This document shows, one piece after another, positions 21,872-34,505 of a stretch of 64,000 bases of DNA (positions within the stretch are counted from its first letter, which is position 1; each line of letters opens with the position of its first letter). The notes beneath the pieces were generated by a model, which saw only the letters and a list, made by a program, of their open reading frames with translations, did no database searches and was not told the DNA's origin. Source of the stretch: Mycobacterium sp. 3519A (GTDB lineage: Bacteria > Actinomycetota > Actinomycetes > Mycobacteriales > Mycobacteriaceae); contig NZ_OESG01000012.1 in the NCBI RefSeq assembly GCF_900240945.1, positions 930,001-994,000 on the forward strand, in the 5' to 3' direction. A program made the position numbers and the translations under genes.

Positions 21872-23467
21872 GTGAAAAGCCCTACGTCAGCCACTGCGCA
21901 CCCCACCTCGCTCGCCGGTTTCATCCCGTTTCCACCCGCCCGCGCGACCGCCTACCGCGCCGCGGGCCTCTGGCAGGGGCGCCCGCTGGACTCCGTGCTG
22001 CGGGACGCCGCGACCGCGTGGCCGGACCGGGTGGCCGTGGTCGACCGCGACAGCAGCCACACGTATGCCGAACTCGACGACCTCGCCGACCGCGCCGCCA
22101 CCGGCTTTTCCGGTATGCGCATCGCGCCCGGGCATCGCGTGCTGCTACAACTGCCCAACTCGTGCCGATTCGCGGTGACGCTGTTCGGGCTGTTGCGCGC
22201 GGGTGCCGTCCCCGTGATGTGCCTGCCCGGACACCGACTGGCCGAGCTGTCCCACTTCGCGGAGGTGAGCAACGCGAGAGCCATCGTGATCGACGACACC
22301 GCAACAGGTTTCGACTACCACACGATGGCCGAGGAGTTGGTACGGGCACACCCGATGACGGTCATCACCGACCTGGCCACCGAATCTTGTGCGCCCGCAA
22401 CGGTTGACGTCGACACGGAGGCACCCGCGTTGCTGTTGGTGTCGGGCGGTACCACCGGCGCGCCGAAGCTCATCCCCCGCACACACGACGACTACGTCTA
22501 CAACTTCTCGGCGAGCGCACGACTGTGCGGGCTGACCGGCGATGACGTCTACCTGGTCACGCTTCCTGCAGCGCACAACTTCCCGTTGGCGTGTCCCGGC
22601 CTGCTTGGCGCGATGTCCGTCGGCGCCACAACGGTTTTCCTCACCGATCCGAGCCCGGAGTCGGCGTTCGGGGTGATCGCGCGGCACGGCGTCACCGCCA
22701 CCGCGCTGGTGCCTGCGCTGGCGAAGTTGTGGGCGCAGGCATGTGAGTGGGAACCGCAGCGGCCGACGTCGTTGCGGTTGCTGCAGGTCGGGGGTGCCAA
22801 ACTGGGTGCCGCCGATGCGGCGGCAGTTCGCGCGGCGCTGACACCGGGCCTGCAGCAGGTGTTCGGGATGGCCGAAGGCCTGCTGAACTACACCCGCCTC
22901 GACGACCCGGCCGAGGTCGTGGACCGCACACAAGGCCGGCCGTTGTCCGAGCACGACGAACTGAAGGTGGTGGACGATGCCGGTGTCGAGGTGGCCGACG
23001 GCGACGAGGGCGAATTGCTGGTGCGCGGGCCGTACACGCTGAACGGATACTTCAACGCGCCGAGCGCGAACGAGCGGTCGTTCACCCCCGACGGCTTCTA
23101 CCGCACGGGCGACCGCGTGCGCCGGTTCGCCGACGGCTATCTCGAAGTCACCGGCCGGATCAAGGACGTGATCGTGCGCGCCGGTGAGAACGTGTCGGCG
23201 CTCGACCTGGAGGAGCACCTGCTGACCCATCCGTCGATCTGGGCCGCCGCCGCGGTGGGAATTCCCGACGAGTATCTCGGCGAAAAAATCTGCGCCGCAG
23301 TTGTTTTCAATGGACCACCGGTTACGTTGGCCGAGCTGGACACGTACCTCGAGCGGCGCGGCGTTGCGGTACATGGCCGCCCGGACGTGCTGGCGCCGAT
23401 GTCGACCTTGCCCACCACCGCGGTCGGCAAGGTCGACAAGAAGGCGATCGTGCGCGAGCTTTCCTAG
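21872..23467 (+). CDS. mbtA: Salicyl-AMP ligase MbtA
   Basis: Stand-alone adenylating enzyme that activates salicylate with ATP and transfers it to the MbtB aryl carrier domain. The 531-residue protein shows the adenylate-forming signature LLLVSGGTTGAPKLIPRTHDDY (near 190-210), QVFGMAEGLLNYTR, and the C-terminal hinge and lysine region VTGRIKDVIVRAGENV and TTAVGKVDKKAIVREL. GTG at 21872 is chosen because the longer frame (from 21845) would run through the iron boxes, and homologues begin shortly before GFIPFPPARA. It is transcribed divergently from mbtB, sharing the IdeR sites. The last four bases overlap the end of the convergent gene. Confidence 0.95.
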   Translation: MKSPTSATAHPTSLAGFIPFPPARATAYRAAGLWQGRPLDSVLRDAATAWPDRVAVVDRDSSHTYAELDDLADRAATGFSGMRIAPGHRVLLQLPNSCRFAVTLFGLLRAGAVPVMCLPGHRLAELSHFAEVSNARAIVIDDTATGFDYHTMAEELVRAHPMTVITDLATESCAPATVDVDTEAPALLLVSGGTTGAPKLIPRTHDDYVYNFSASARLCGLTGDDVYLVTLPAAHNFPLACPGLLGAMSVGATTVFLTDPSPESAFGVIARHGVTATALVPALAKLWAQACEWEPQRPTSLRLLQVGGAKLGAADAAAVRAALTPGLQQVFGMAEGLLNYTRLDDPAEVVDRTQGRPLSEHDELKVVDDAGVEVADGDEGELLVRGPYTLNGYFNAPSANERSFTPDGFYRTGDRVRRFADGYLEVTGRIKDVIVRAGENVSALDLEEHLLTHPSIWAAAAVGIPDEYLGEKICAAVVFNGPPVTLAELDTYLERRGVAVHGRPDVLAPMSTLPTTAVGKVDKKAIVRELS

Positions 23468-24264
23468 GACGTGATCCAATCCTCGGGTTCGCCCCAACTG
23501 GCGCCGGCGTGGAAGAAGCCGTGCTCGTCGTTCGACGTGGTGAGGCGGATCCTGGTCCTACCCTCGCCGGGCCCGTAGGTCTGAAATCCGACGCCGTGGC
23601 CAGGAAGGACGTTGATCACGGTGGTGTAGATCGATTCCCACACGCCGCCTTCCTGTTTGTTCAGGATCTCGTAAAGCCCGTCCACCGTGGGAAAATGCGA
23701 TTCGGGTGCGCACATCGCGCAGGACCGCGCCGGTGACTCGCCGGTGATCACACTCCATCCCGTCCACAGTTCGAAGTACCCGTACGGGTTGACCACGCCG
23801 TGGCCCAGTGAGAAGTAATTCCAGTTCGCGCCGAAGTTCCCGACGCACAGTTCCACATCGCCGTAGTCGGTGGGCAGGTCGAGATTCGGCCCGGCCCACA
23901 GCGGCAGCGGAAGTGCCCGCGGCGCGGGCGTGAACACGCCTCGCGTCGCCAGCGCGCGGTGATGGCGCACCAGGACATCGGGCGCCCGCTCCCCGGTTTC
24001 GAAGGCGAGATACAACTCCAGCGGCGACAGCATCGACGCCGCCGGGCTGCGGCCGCGTGAGACGCGGGGACGGTCGTAAATCACTGCGATGTCAGGGTTT
24101 TCACTGCTGCGTGACAAATTCACCAGCTGCACCCCCACGCCGGTCGACGCCATCAATTGTGCGACGACGTCCGGTTCCCTGGCCGGGTACCTGGCGGAGT
24201 CGTCGTCGCGGACGAGCCACTCGCGCGGCACTTGCGTCGTGGTGTGGTCGTGTGTGGTTGTCAT
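23464..24264 (-). CDS. Hypothetical protein, unknown function
   Basis: A 266-residue protein that I do not recognise. It has no clear signal peptide or membrane segment. Visible features are a basic-acidic N-terminal region, a middle rich in aromatic residues (GANWNYFSLGHGVVNPYGYFELW), a Cys pair spaced CAMC near the centre (PARSCAMCAPESH), and a C-terminus ending GASWGEPEDWITS. ATG at 24262-24264 is chosen for the upstream GGAAAGGAAG; the frame continues six codons further upstream. It is convergent with mbtA, overlapping it by four bases, and lies 96 bp downstream of a GH16 gene on the same strand. There is no basis for a function. Confidence 0.7.
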   Translation of the reverse strand: MTTTHDHTTTQVPREWLVRDDDSARYPAREPDVVAQLMASTGVGVQLVNLSRSSENPDIAVIYDRPRVSRGRSPAASMLSPLELYLAFETGERAPDVLVRHHRALATRGVFTPAPRALPLPLWAGPNLDLPTDYGDVELCVGNFGANWNYFSLGHGVVNPYGYFELWTGWSVITGESPARSCAMCAPESHFPTVDGLYEILNKQEGGVWESIYTTVINVLPGHGVGFQTYGPGEGRTRIRLTTSNDEHGFFHAGASWGEPEDWITS

Positions 24265-24360
24265 GGTGCTTCCTTTCCTCAAGGCGCGGCCTTCAGATGG
24301 GCCGCGTCATGGGTTAGGAGCAACAACCCCTGCCGACTCTGACGCTTTCCAGTGGCGGGC

Positions 24361-25185
24361 CTACCAGACGCGCACGTAGTCGACCAGCATGTCGGCCGGG
24401 TAGGTGCCAGGACCGGGATCGCCGCCGCCCGATCCGGCGACCGCGAGATTCACGATCGGAAACAGCGTGTAACCGGGTTCGTTGAAATGCCAGTCCGGCA
24501 GCGAATTCGCCGCCACGCTGAAATACGGCTGGGCGCCGTCGGTGTAGTCCTTCCAGAACCGCATTCCGGCGGTGTCCCATTGCACGCGCCAGGTGTGCCA
24601 ACCGCTGTCGACGGTGATGCCCTGCGAGACGTGTTCACCGCCGTTCAACAGTGCATGCACCGTGGTGCCCGCGGCCCAGTGGCCGTTGCCGTACCACTCC
24701 ATCAGGTCGACTTCGCCGCCGTTTTGCGGATTGTTGTTGGCCAGGTACCACGCCGGCCAGCATCCGGGGGTCAGGCAGTTGAGCTTGATCCGGGCTTCCC
24801 ACGTGGTGCCGATGGGTCCCCGGTACTTACCGAACAGTTTGCCGCTGTAGTAGGTGTTGCCGTCCTTGGCGGCGCGGAACACCAGGTTGGACTTGCCGTC
24901 GAGGAAGACGTTCCTGCGGTCGTCGCGGTACTGGCCGACGTTCTCCGGTAACTCCCAGAACGTGGGGTCTTCCATGCTTTCGCGCTCCGTCGCCGTCTCC
25001 CATTTCGATGCGTCGGGGGCCGAACCGGCCGGCCCGTCGAACTCGTCCTGGAAAAGGTAGCCACGCGGGGGCGGCGCGGAGGGTGGTGGCACCGATCCAG
25101 CAGGGGCGGCACCGGCGCTCGGGGCGGGCATCGCGGCCGCCAGCGCGGCGATACCGGCCAGCGAGATCGCGTTGCGGCGATTCAT
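24361..25185 (-). CDS. Secreted GH16 family beta-glucanase-like protein (Rv0315-like)
   Basis: Exported glycoside hydrolase of family 16, most likely acting on beta-1,3-glucan. The catalytic ExDxxE motif is present as GGEVDLMEWYG near residue 165. It is preceded by the typical GH16 stretches LFQDEFDGPAGS and TTWEARIKLNCL; the protein ends MLVDYVRVW as family members do. The N-terminus MNRRNAISLAGIAALAAAMP has a twin-arginine-like start and a hydrophobic core ending near an Ala-rich cleavage site, followed by a Pro-rich linker. ATG at 25183-25185 is preferred; GTG three codons upstream is an alternative. It resembles M. tuberculosis Rv0315 as I remember it. It is divergent from the MFS gene by 65 bp. 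Confidence 0.88.
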   Translation of the reverse strand: MNRRNAISLAGIAALAAAMPAPSAGAAPAGSVPPPSAPPPRGYLFQDEFDGPAGSAPDASKWETATERESMEDPTFWELPENVGQYRDDRRNVFLDGKSNLVFRAAKDGNTYYSGKLFGKYRGPIGTTWEARIKLNCLTPGCWPAWYLANNNPQNGGEVDLMEWYGNGHWAAGTTVHALLNGGEHVSQGITVDSGWHTWRVQWDTAGMRFWKDYTDGAQPYFSVAANSLPDWHFNEPGYTLFPIVNLAVAGSGGGDPGPGTYPADMLVDYVRVW

Positions 25186-25250
25186 GTTGGACACCCCAAC
25201 AGGAAAGCGGGTCTGCCCGCCTGGCGCAAATGTCGGTTACCGTCCTGCGA

Positions 25251-26627
25251 ATGAGCGATGAGTTGACGGCACACAGCACGACGGGTCCGACACGCGCTCC
25301 GACCAGCACCAGACGGGCAGTGCTCAACACGGTCAGAGGCTCCGCGGGGAACCTGGTCGAGTGGTACGACGTCTACGTCTACACCGTGTTCGCCTCGTAT
25401 TTCGAGGCGCAGTTCTTCGACGAGAACGACACCAACTCGACGGTGTACATCTATGCGATCTTCGCGGTCACCTTCGTGATGCGACCGATCGGATCGTGGT
25501 TCTTCGGCCGCTACGCCGACCGTCGGGGCCGCAAGGCCGCGCTGATGCTCAGCATCACGATCATGTCGGCCTGTTCGTTCCTGGTGGCGGTGATGCCGAC
25601 GCGCGAGGTGCTCGGCTACTGGGCGGCGGTGATCCTGGTGATCGCCCGGTTGGTGCAGGGATTCGCCACCGGCGGGGAGTACGGGACATCCGCGACGTAC
25701 ATGTCCGAAGCGGCGACGGCGAATCGGCGGGGTTTCCTGTCGTCGTTTCAATACGTCACCCTCATCGGCGGTCACGTGCTGGCGCAGTTCACCCTTCTGA
25801 TCGCACTTCACTTCCTCGACGACGACGCCCTGCACGCCTGGGGGTGGCGGATCGGCTTCTTCATCGGTGGTGTCGCCGCGCTGGTGGTGTTGTGGATTCG
25901 CCGGTCGATGGACGAATCGCTCAGCGAGTCGCATCTGGAGTCCATCCGCGAGGGCAAGGACCGGGCGGCGGGTTCGGTCAAGACGCTGTTCACCGTGCAC
26001 TGGCGGCCGCTGCTGTTGGTGTTCCTCATCACCGCGGGCGGCACCATCGCGTTCTACACCTACAGCATCAACGCACCCGCAATCGTCAAGTCCACCTTCG
26101 GTTCTGACCGTTCGTTGACGGCCACCTGGGTGAACCTGATCAGCTTGATCTTCCTGATGCTGCTGCAACCCGTTGGCGGCCTCGTCAGCGACCGGATCGG
26201 CCGCAAGCCGCTGCTGGTCTTCTTCGGGGTCGCAGGCGTCCTCTACACCTACGTCCTGCTGACGTTTCTCCCGAAGACCGACTCGGCGATCACCGCCTTC
26301 GCGCTGGTGTGCGTCGGCTACATCATTCTCACCGGCTACACCTCGGTCAACGCGATCGTGAAGGCCGAGTTGTTCCCCGCTGAAATCCGGGCGCTGGGAG
26401 TCGGATTGGGTTATGCGGTGGCCAATTCGGTGTTCGGGGGCACCGCGCCGATGCTCTATCAGGCGGCCAAGCCCGACCACATCACGTTGTTCATCGGCTA
26501 CGTCACCGTGGTGATCGGCGTGAGCCTGTTGGTCTACATCTTCGCGTTGAAGAACAAGGGCGAAACGGTGCTGGACCGCGAGCAGGGCAGCGCGTGGGCG
26601 GTGCCTGCGGTCAGGGAAGCACGTTGA
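25251..26627 (+). CDS. MFS transporter, metabolite:H+ symporter (MHS) type
   Basis: A 458-residue inner-membrane carrier with about 12 hydrophobic segments. The MHS/ProP/KgtP subgroup is indicated by GNLVEWYDVYVYT near the first membrane segment, the loop motif GRYADRRGRKAAL between segments 2 and 3, GFATGGEYGTSATYMSEAA, and a repeat of the loop motif as VSDRIGRKPLLVFF in the second half. Substrates in this subgroup are small carboxylates or betaines; the substrate here cannot be read. ATG at 25251 is chosen; ATG at 25230 is possible, and neither has a strong ribosome site. Its last 17 bp overlap the convergent PhzF-like gene. Confidence 0.87.
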   Translation: MSDELTAHSTTGPTRAPTSTRRAVLNTVRGSAGNLVEWYDVYVYTVFASYFEAQFFDENDTNSTVYIYAIFAVTFVMRPIGSWFFGRYADRRGRKAALMLSITIMSACSFLVAVMPTREVLGYWAAVILVIARLVQGFATGGEYGTSATYMSEAATANRRGFLSSFQYVTLIGGHVLAQFTLLIALHFLDDDALHAWGWRIGFFIGGVAALVVLWIRRSMDESLSESHLESIREGKDRAAGSVKTLFTVHWRPLLLVFLITAGGTIAFYTYSINAPAIVKSTFGSDRSLTATWVNLISLIFLMLLQPVGGLVSDRIGRKPLLVFFGVAGVLYTYVLLTFLPKTDSAITAFALVCVGYIILTGYTSVNAIVKAELFPAEIRALGVGLGYAVANSVFGGTAPMLYQAAKPDHITLFIGYVTVVIGVSLLVYIFALKNKGETVLDREQGSAWAVPAVREAR

Positions 26628-27480
26628 GCCGGCCCGAGCCCACCAGTACGACGTCGCCGCCGACCCTGGTGTAAACGCCGCCGTCGGCGCTGCGCGCCGA
26701 AATGCTGATCCGCGACGGGCGACCCATGAAGCGGCCCTGATGTAACTCGGCGCCTCGACCGTCGGCGAGCAGGCCGTGACGGTGCAGGTAGGCGGCCACG
26801 CAACCCGCCGCACTGCCGGTCGCCGCATCCTCGACGACACCGTCGTTGTTCCAGTGCCTGCCCTCTGCCGCGTCGACGTCGAGCAGATAGGCGTATTGCG
26901 CCCCGATTTCGGCCAGCGCCGCGTCGAGTTCGCGTTCGACGATGCGGGCGCCCGCGAGCGCTCCGCGCCGCAGCGGCACGATCAGGTAGCGCAGACCGGT
27001 GGACACCACTTCCAGCGGCAGGCGGCTGTCGAGGTCGGCGGTGTGCACCGAGAACCACGACGCCACCTGTGCGCGTGACACACTCGCGGGTTCGCCGAGG
27101 AACTGCGCCTGCGTTTCGGGTAGCGCCGCGTGAAAGGCGTTCGGGCTGCGACGCTCGGTCTCGACGGCCAGCGCACCGGATGTCAGTTCCAGAGTCCAGT
27201 GTCCGTGGACGTCGTCACCGGCATACCGGTGATGAAGGGCCGCCGCCGCGCCGAGCACCGGATGGCCCGCGAAGTCGAGCTCGGTGAACAGGTCGAAGAT
27301 GTGCGCTCGCCAATGTGCCTGTGTCTCAGTGTGTTTCAGGAAGATGGATTCGAACTGCCGTAGTTCTCGTGTGATGTGGGCCATCTGGTCGGCGTCGAGG
27401 TCGTCGGCGTCGGGGAAGACGGGCAGGCTGTTGCCGCGGTACGGCGTCGAGGTGAACACGTCGACGAGCTGATAATCCAT
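26611..27480 (-). CDS. PhzC/PhzF-family protein
   Basis: A 289-residue member of the PhzF/DapF-fold family, small isomerase-like enzymes with uncertain roles outside phenazine producers. Family marks are the opening YQLVDVFTSTPYRGNSLPVF, a Glu in the ESIFL segment at the position of the PhzF catalytic glutamate, the FTELDFAGHPVLGAA motif, and EDAATGSAAGCVAAYL in the second half. No phenazine genes are present, so this is the generic family. ATG at 27478-27480 lies 13 bp after the stop of the upstream helicase gene, so the two are probably co-transcribed. Confidence 0.87.
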   Translation of the reverse strand: MDYQLVDVFTSTPYRGNSLPVFPDADDLDADQMAHITRELRQFESIFLKHTETQAHWRAHIFDLFTELDFAGHPVLGAAAALHHRYAGDDVHGHWTLELTSGALAVETERRSPNAFHAALPETQAQFLGEPASVSRAQVASWFSVHTADLDSRLPLEVVSTGLRYLIVPLRRGALAGARIVERELDAALAEIGAQYAYLLDVDAAEGRHWNNDGVVEDAATGSAAGCVAAYLHRHGLLADGRGAELHQGRFMGRPSRISISARSADGGVYTRVGGDVVLVGSGRLNVLP

Positions 27481-27493
27481 CTCGCGCCCCCGT

Positions 27494-30028
27494 CTAGTCC
27501 AGCCGCCCGGCATCGAGCATCCGAATGACAGGGGCGCCTTCCTCGTCGGAGGCCTCGAGGTCGACCTCGACGTCGAAACCCCAGTCGTGGTCGCCTGCGG
27601 GGTCGTCGAGGATCTGTCGCAGCCGCCACACACCGGGTTGCCGGTCGATGATCAGCAGGGCCGGTCCTCTGGCGTCGGCCCCGGTGCCGACGTCGTCGTG
27701 CTCGGTGAAGTACGCGTCGATGACGTCGTCCCACCGTTCGGAGGTCCATCCGGATCCGGCGTCCAACTGCGCCAGTTCGTCGCTTCTGCGCCGCGCGAAC
27801 AACTGCACACGTTTGAACAGCGCGTTGCGCACCATCGCGGTGAACGCGCGTTCGTTGCCGGTCAGCGGGCGCGGGCGGGCAGGCACCGCGACAGGTGTCT
27901 GCAGCGGCTCGTCGGGGTTGGTCAGCTGCTCCCATTCGTCGAGCAGGCTCGAATCCACTTGGCGAACAAGCTCGCCGAGCCACTCGACGATGTCGGTCAC
28001 TTCGTCGGTGCGCGCCGACGTCGGCACTCCGGAACGCAGCGCCTTGAACGCGTCGGAGAGGTAACGCAGCACCGCACCCTCCGACCGGGCCAGTCCGTAG
28101 GCGCTGACGAACTCCCGGAACGTCAAGGCACGCTCCCACATCTCGCGCACCACCGACTTCGGCGACAGTCGCCCGTCCGCCGCCCACGGATTGCTCTGCA
28201 GATAGACGTCGAAGGCATGGTCGAGCAGCTCCGCGAGCGGCTTGGGATAGCTGACGTCGTCGAGCAGTTCGATGCGCTCCTCGTATTCGATGCCGTCGGC
28301 CTTCATCTGCGCGACAGCCTCTCCCCTGGCCTTCTTCAGCTGGGCCGCGAGGATCGGGCGCGGGTCCTCCAGCGTGGCCTCGATGACCGAAACTACGTCC
28401 AGCGCAAAGGTTTCCGACGCCGGGTCGAGCATGTCGACGGCGGCCAGCGCGAACGTCGACAGCGGCTGGTACAGCGCGAAGTCGGGCGGAAGGTCGACGG
28501 TCAGCCGGTAGCGCCGCCCGTCGGGCTCGGGCTCGGCGAGCCGCTCCACGACGCCGGCCTGCAGCAGCGAGCGGGCGATGCCGACCGCTTCCCGGATGTG
28601 GGCAAGCTGCCGCTTGCGCGGCTCGTGGTTGTCGGTGAGCAGCCTGCGCATCGCGGTGAAGGGATCGCCTGGCCGGTCGACGACGTCGAGGATCATCGCC
28701 GTGGACACCCGCATGTTGCTGGTCAGCGGTTCCGGCGCGGCGTCGACCAGCCGCGTCATGGTCGATTCGCTCCACGGCACCATGCCCTCGGGGGCCTTGC
28801 GGCGCACCAGCTTTCGTCGCTTCTTGGGGTCGTCGGCGACCTTGGCGAACTGTTTGAGGTTCTCCACTTCGTGGTCGGGGGCCTGGACGACGACGGTGCC
28901 CGCGGTGTCGTAGCCCGCCCGGCCGGCGCGGCCTGCGATCTGATGGAACTCGCGGGCGTTCAGCAGCCGGGTGCGGGTGCCGTCGTACTTCGACAGCGCC
29001 GAGAACACGACGGTGCGGATCGGCACGTTGATGCCGACGCCGAGAGTGTCTGTGCCACAGATGACTTTGAGCAGCCCGGCCTGCGCCAGCTGTTCGACCA
29101 GTCGCCGGTATTTGGGCAGCATCCCGGCGTGGTGGACGCCGATCCCGTGCCGGACGAGACGCGACAGCGTGGCCCCGAACGTCGACGAGAACCGGAAGCC
29201 GCCGATCAACTCGGCGATCGCCTTCTTCTCCTCCTTGGTGCACACGTTGACGCTCATCAGGGCCTGCGCGCGCTCGAGCGCTGACGCCTGGGTGAAGTGC
29301 ACGACGTAGATCGGGGCCTGTTTGGTGTCGAGCAGGTCGCTGATCGTCTCGTGCATGGGGGTGGTCGCATACGAGTAGAACAACGGGACCGGGCGCTCGG
29401 CATTGGCGACCAGCGCGGTCGGCCTGCCGGTGCGGCGGGTGAGGTCATTGCGCAGAAACGTGACGTCGCCGAGCGTCGCCGACATCAGCAGAAACTGCGC
29501 CTTCGGCAGTTCCAGCAGCGGCACCTGCCAGGCCCAACCGCGGTCGGGATCGCCGTAGAAGTGGAATTCGTCCATGACCACCAGGCCGATGGGGGCGTCC
29601 GCGCCCTCACGCAACGCAATGTTGGCCAGCACCTCGGCGGTGCAGGCGATGATCGGCGCTCCCGCGTTGACCGCGGCGTCGCCGGTGAGCATGCCGACAT
29701 TGGCGGCGCCGAACACGTCGCACAGCGCGAAGAACTTCTCGCTGACCAACGCCTTGATCGGCGCGGTGTAGTAGCTGCGCCGCCCCGCCGCCAGCGCTGC
29801 GTACAGCGCGCCGGTGGCCACCAGCGACTTACCCGATCCGGTCGGCGTGGCCAGCACGACGTTCGCGCCGCTGACCAATTCGATCAGGGCTTCCTCCTGC
29901 GCCGGGTACAGCGCGGTGCCCTGCGCCTCGGCCCACGCCGCGAAGGCGGTGAACAGTTCGTCGGCGTCGCCGCCCAACGCGTGCAGCGCGGACAGGTCGG
30001 CGGGATCGTCGAGAAGCGGTGACGCCAT
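27494..30028 (-). CDS. Ski2-like DEAD/DEAH-box helicase with DUF3516-type C-terminus
   Basis: Superfamily 2 helicase of 844 residues. Helicase motifs: Walker A ATPTGSGKS near residue 61, the Walker B variant MDEFHFYGD near 150, motif III LMSATLGD, and motifs V-VI CGTDTLGVGINVPIRT and FHQIAGRAGRAGYD. The winged-helix/ratchet-like and C-terminal half (after residue 430) matches the actinobacterial DUF3516 group related to HelY. It probably remodels or unwinds RNA, but the substrate is unknown. It lies 6 bp downstream of the SnoaL-like gene and upstream of the PhzF-like gene in a compact operon. Confidence 0.87.
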   Translation of the reverse strand: MASPLLDDPADLSALHALGGDADELFTAFAAWAEAQGTALYPAQEEALIELVSGANVVLATPTGSGKSLVATGALYAALAAGRRSYYTAPIKALVSEKFFALCDVFGAANVGMLTGDAAVNAGAPIIACTAEVLANIALREGADAPIGLVVMDEFHFYGDPDRGWAWQVPLLELPKAQFLLMSATLGDVTFLRNDLTRRTGRPTALVANAERPVPLFYSYATTPMHETISDLLDTKQAPIYVVHFTQASALERAQALMSVNVCTKEEKKAIAELIGGFRFSSTFGATLSRLVRHGIGVHHAGMLPKYRRLVEQLAQAGLLKVICGTDTLGVGINVPIRTVVFSALSKYDGTRTRLLNAREFHQIAGRAGRAGYDTAGTVVVQAPDHEVENLKQFAKVADDPKKRRKLVRRKAPEGMVPWSESTMTRLVDAAPEPLTSNMRVSTAMILDVVDRPGDPFTAMRRLLTDNHEPRKRQLAHIREAVGIARSLLQAGVVERLAEPEPDGRRYRLTVDLPPDFALYQPLSTFALAAVDMLDPASETFALDVVSVIEATLEDPRPILAAQLKKARGEAVAQMKADGIEYEERIELLDDVSYPKPLAELLDHAFDVYLQSNPWAADGRLSPKSVVREMWERALTFREFVSAYGLARSEGAVLRYLSDAFKALRSGVPTSARTDEVTDIVEWLGELVRQVDSSLLDEWEQLTNPDEPLQTPVAVPARPRPLTGNERAFTAMVRNALFKRVQLFARRRSDELAQLDAGSGWTSERWDDVIDAYFTEHDDVGTGADARGPALLIIDRQPGVWRLRQILDDPAGDHDWGFDVEVDLEASDEEGAPVIRMLDAGRLD

Positions 30029-30034
30029 GACGCG

Positions 30035-30418
30035 TCAGCGCCGCGGCGGCGGCTGGGAGCCGGCGTCTTCGGGATCGACCTCGACGGCATACGAGGTGAT
30101 GGCCGTGATCTGGTCGTCGTCGAACTCGTAGATGTCGCAACTGGCGACCGCGGTCATGCCGTCGGGCCGGGTGTAGCGGGCGAAGGTGTCGACGGCGACG
30201 GTGTCGGCGCCCGCCGCGACCACGCAGCGGTCGTAGGTCGTGGTGGTGCCTTCGAGGCTTTCGAGGGTCTCGCGGCAGGTGTGCCGCACCGCATCGGCGC
30301 CTTCGAGCACCATGTACCCGACGATGGTCCAGCGCACGTCCTTGGCAAGGTGCGGCAGGGCCTCGTCGAACCGATGCTCGGAAAACGCAAGGCCGACGGC
30401 GCCGGGATCGAATGCCAT
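30035..30418 (-). CDS. SnoaL/NTF2-like fold protein
   Basis: A 127-residue protein with the SnoaL-like alpha-beta barrel pattern: short N-terminal helices (HRFDEALPHLAKDVRWTIVG), an alternating strand core (TVAVDTFARYTRPDGMTAVASCDIYEFDDDQITAITSY, given here only for its pattern of strands) and a polar C-terminal tail. Members bind small hydrophobic ligands or act as hydrolases or isomerases, and the function cannot be predicted from the sequence. ATG at 30416-30418. It is first in a probable operon with the helicase and PhzF-like genes, and divergent from the LLM oxidoreductase 47 bp away. Confidence 0.75.
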   Translation of the reverse strand: MAFDPGAVGLAFSEHRFDEALPHLAKDVRWTIVGYMVLEGADAVRHTCRETLESLEGTTTTYDRCVVAAGADTVAVDTFARYTRPDGMTAVASCDIYEFDDDQITAITSYAVEVDPEDAGSQPPPRR

Positions 30419-30465
30419 GTGCCGACGGTAGCGTGAGTGTCTCGGCGAATGGAAAGGATGTGCGG

Positions 30466-31326
30466 GTGCAGCTATCGGGTGTCGGCGTGTGGAGTGGTCA
30501 GCTGGAATACGGCGACGCCGGACAGGTAGCCGACGCCGCCGCCGAGTTGGAGGAGTTGGGGTACACCGCGCTGTGGGTGCCCGACATCGGCGGTCCGGTG
30601 CTTGGGGCCGTCGAGCACCTGCTCGCATCGACCAAACAGGCGGTGATCGCGACCGGCATCCTGAACCTGTGGATGCACGAGGCAGCCGATGTCGCCGCCT
30701 GGTACGCATCGGTGACCCGGTCACATGGTGAGCGCATGCTGCTCGGCATCGGCTGCAGTCATGCGCCGCTGATCGACGCCACCGAGCCAGGCCGCTACCG
30801 CAAACCGCTGGCGGCGACGCGCGCGTTCCTCGACGCCATCGACGCCAGCGAGACGCCGGTGCCGGTGAGCAACCGGGTGCTGGCCGCGCTGGGGCCCAAG
30901 ATGCTGGAGTTGTCGGCACGACGCGCGCGCGGCGCGCATCCGTATCTCGTCACCCCCGACCACACCCGCACCGCTCGCGAGGTGCTCGGCGACGGGCCGC
31001 TGCTGCTGCCTGAGCAGACGGTGTTGTTGACTGATAGCCGCGACGACGCCCGCGCAGTCGGAACCGATTGGCTGCGTACGTATCTCGTGCTGCCGAACTA
31101 CGCCAACAACTTGTTGCGCTCCGGCTTCACGCAGGACGACATCGACTCGGTCAGCGACCGGTTGTTCGACGCGATCATCGCGTGGGGCGATGAGGAGGCG
31201 ATCGCGAGGCGGGTCGACGAACACCGGCAGGCCGGCGCCGACCACGTCTGCATCCAAGCGCTCACCGCCAACCCGCGCGAGTTCCCACGCGAACAGTGGC
31301 GCCGCCTGGCGCCCGCGCTCACCTAG
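30466..31326 (+). CDS. LLM-class F420-dependent oxidoreductase
   Basis: A 286-residue TIM-barrel protein of the luciferase-like superfamily, of the short group usually annotated as F420-dependent in mycobacteria. It opens LSGVGVWSGQLEYGDAGQVADAAAELEELGYTALWVPD (pattern only), then has TGILNLWMHEAADVA and a glycine-rich segment GERMLLGIGCSH in place of the canonical R-L-G-x-G motif. The C-terminus RVDEHRQAGADHVCIQAL is typical. GTG at 30466 is preferred because GGAAAGG is eight bases upstream; GTG at 30460 is too close. Substrate unknown. It ends 87 bp from the convergent mbtI; that gap shows nothing distinctive. Confidence 0.85.
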   Translation: MQLSGVGVWSGQLEYGDAGQVADAAAELEELGYTALWVPDIGGPVLGAVEHLLASTKQAVIATGILNLWMHEAADVAAWYASVTRSHGERMLLGIGCSHAPLIDATEPGRYRKPLAATRAFLDAIDASETPVPVSNRVLAALGPKMLELSARRARGAHPYLVTPDHTRTAREVLGDGPLLLPEQTVLLTDSRDDARAVGTDWLRTYLVLPNYANNLLRSGFTQDDIDSVSDRLFDAIIAWGDEEAIARRVDEHRQAGADHVCIQALTANPREFPREQWRRLAPALT

Positions 31327-31413
31327 CGACAGCACGCGGCCGGGGTGTCGGCGCCCTCACCGCGGCGGAGCAGGCGGCGCGACCGGAGGCACCGGTGGCG
31401 GGTTGTGACCGCG

Positions 31414-34501
<3,088 letters not shown>

Positions 34502-34505
<4 letters not shown>

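Noticed and set aside
24283..24360. Hairpin GGGTT-N9-AACCC after the GH16 gene as a terminator
   Set aside because: Stem is only five pairs, the loop is long and no T tract follows.
25182..26840. A 552-codon minus-strand frame opposite the MFS gene
   Set aside because: Composition shadow of the transporter gene; the plus-strand protein has clear MFS motifs.
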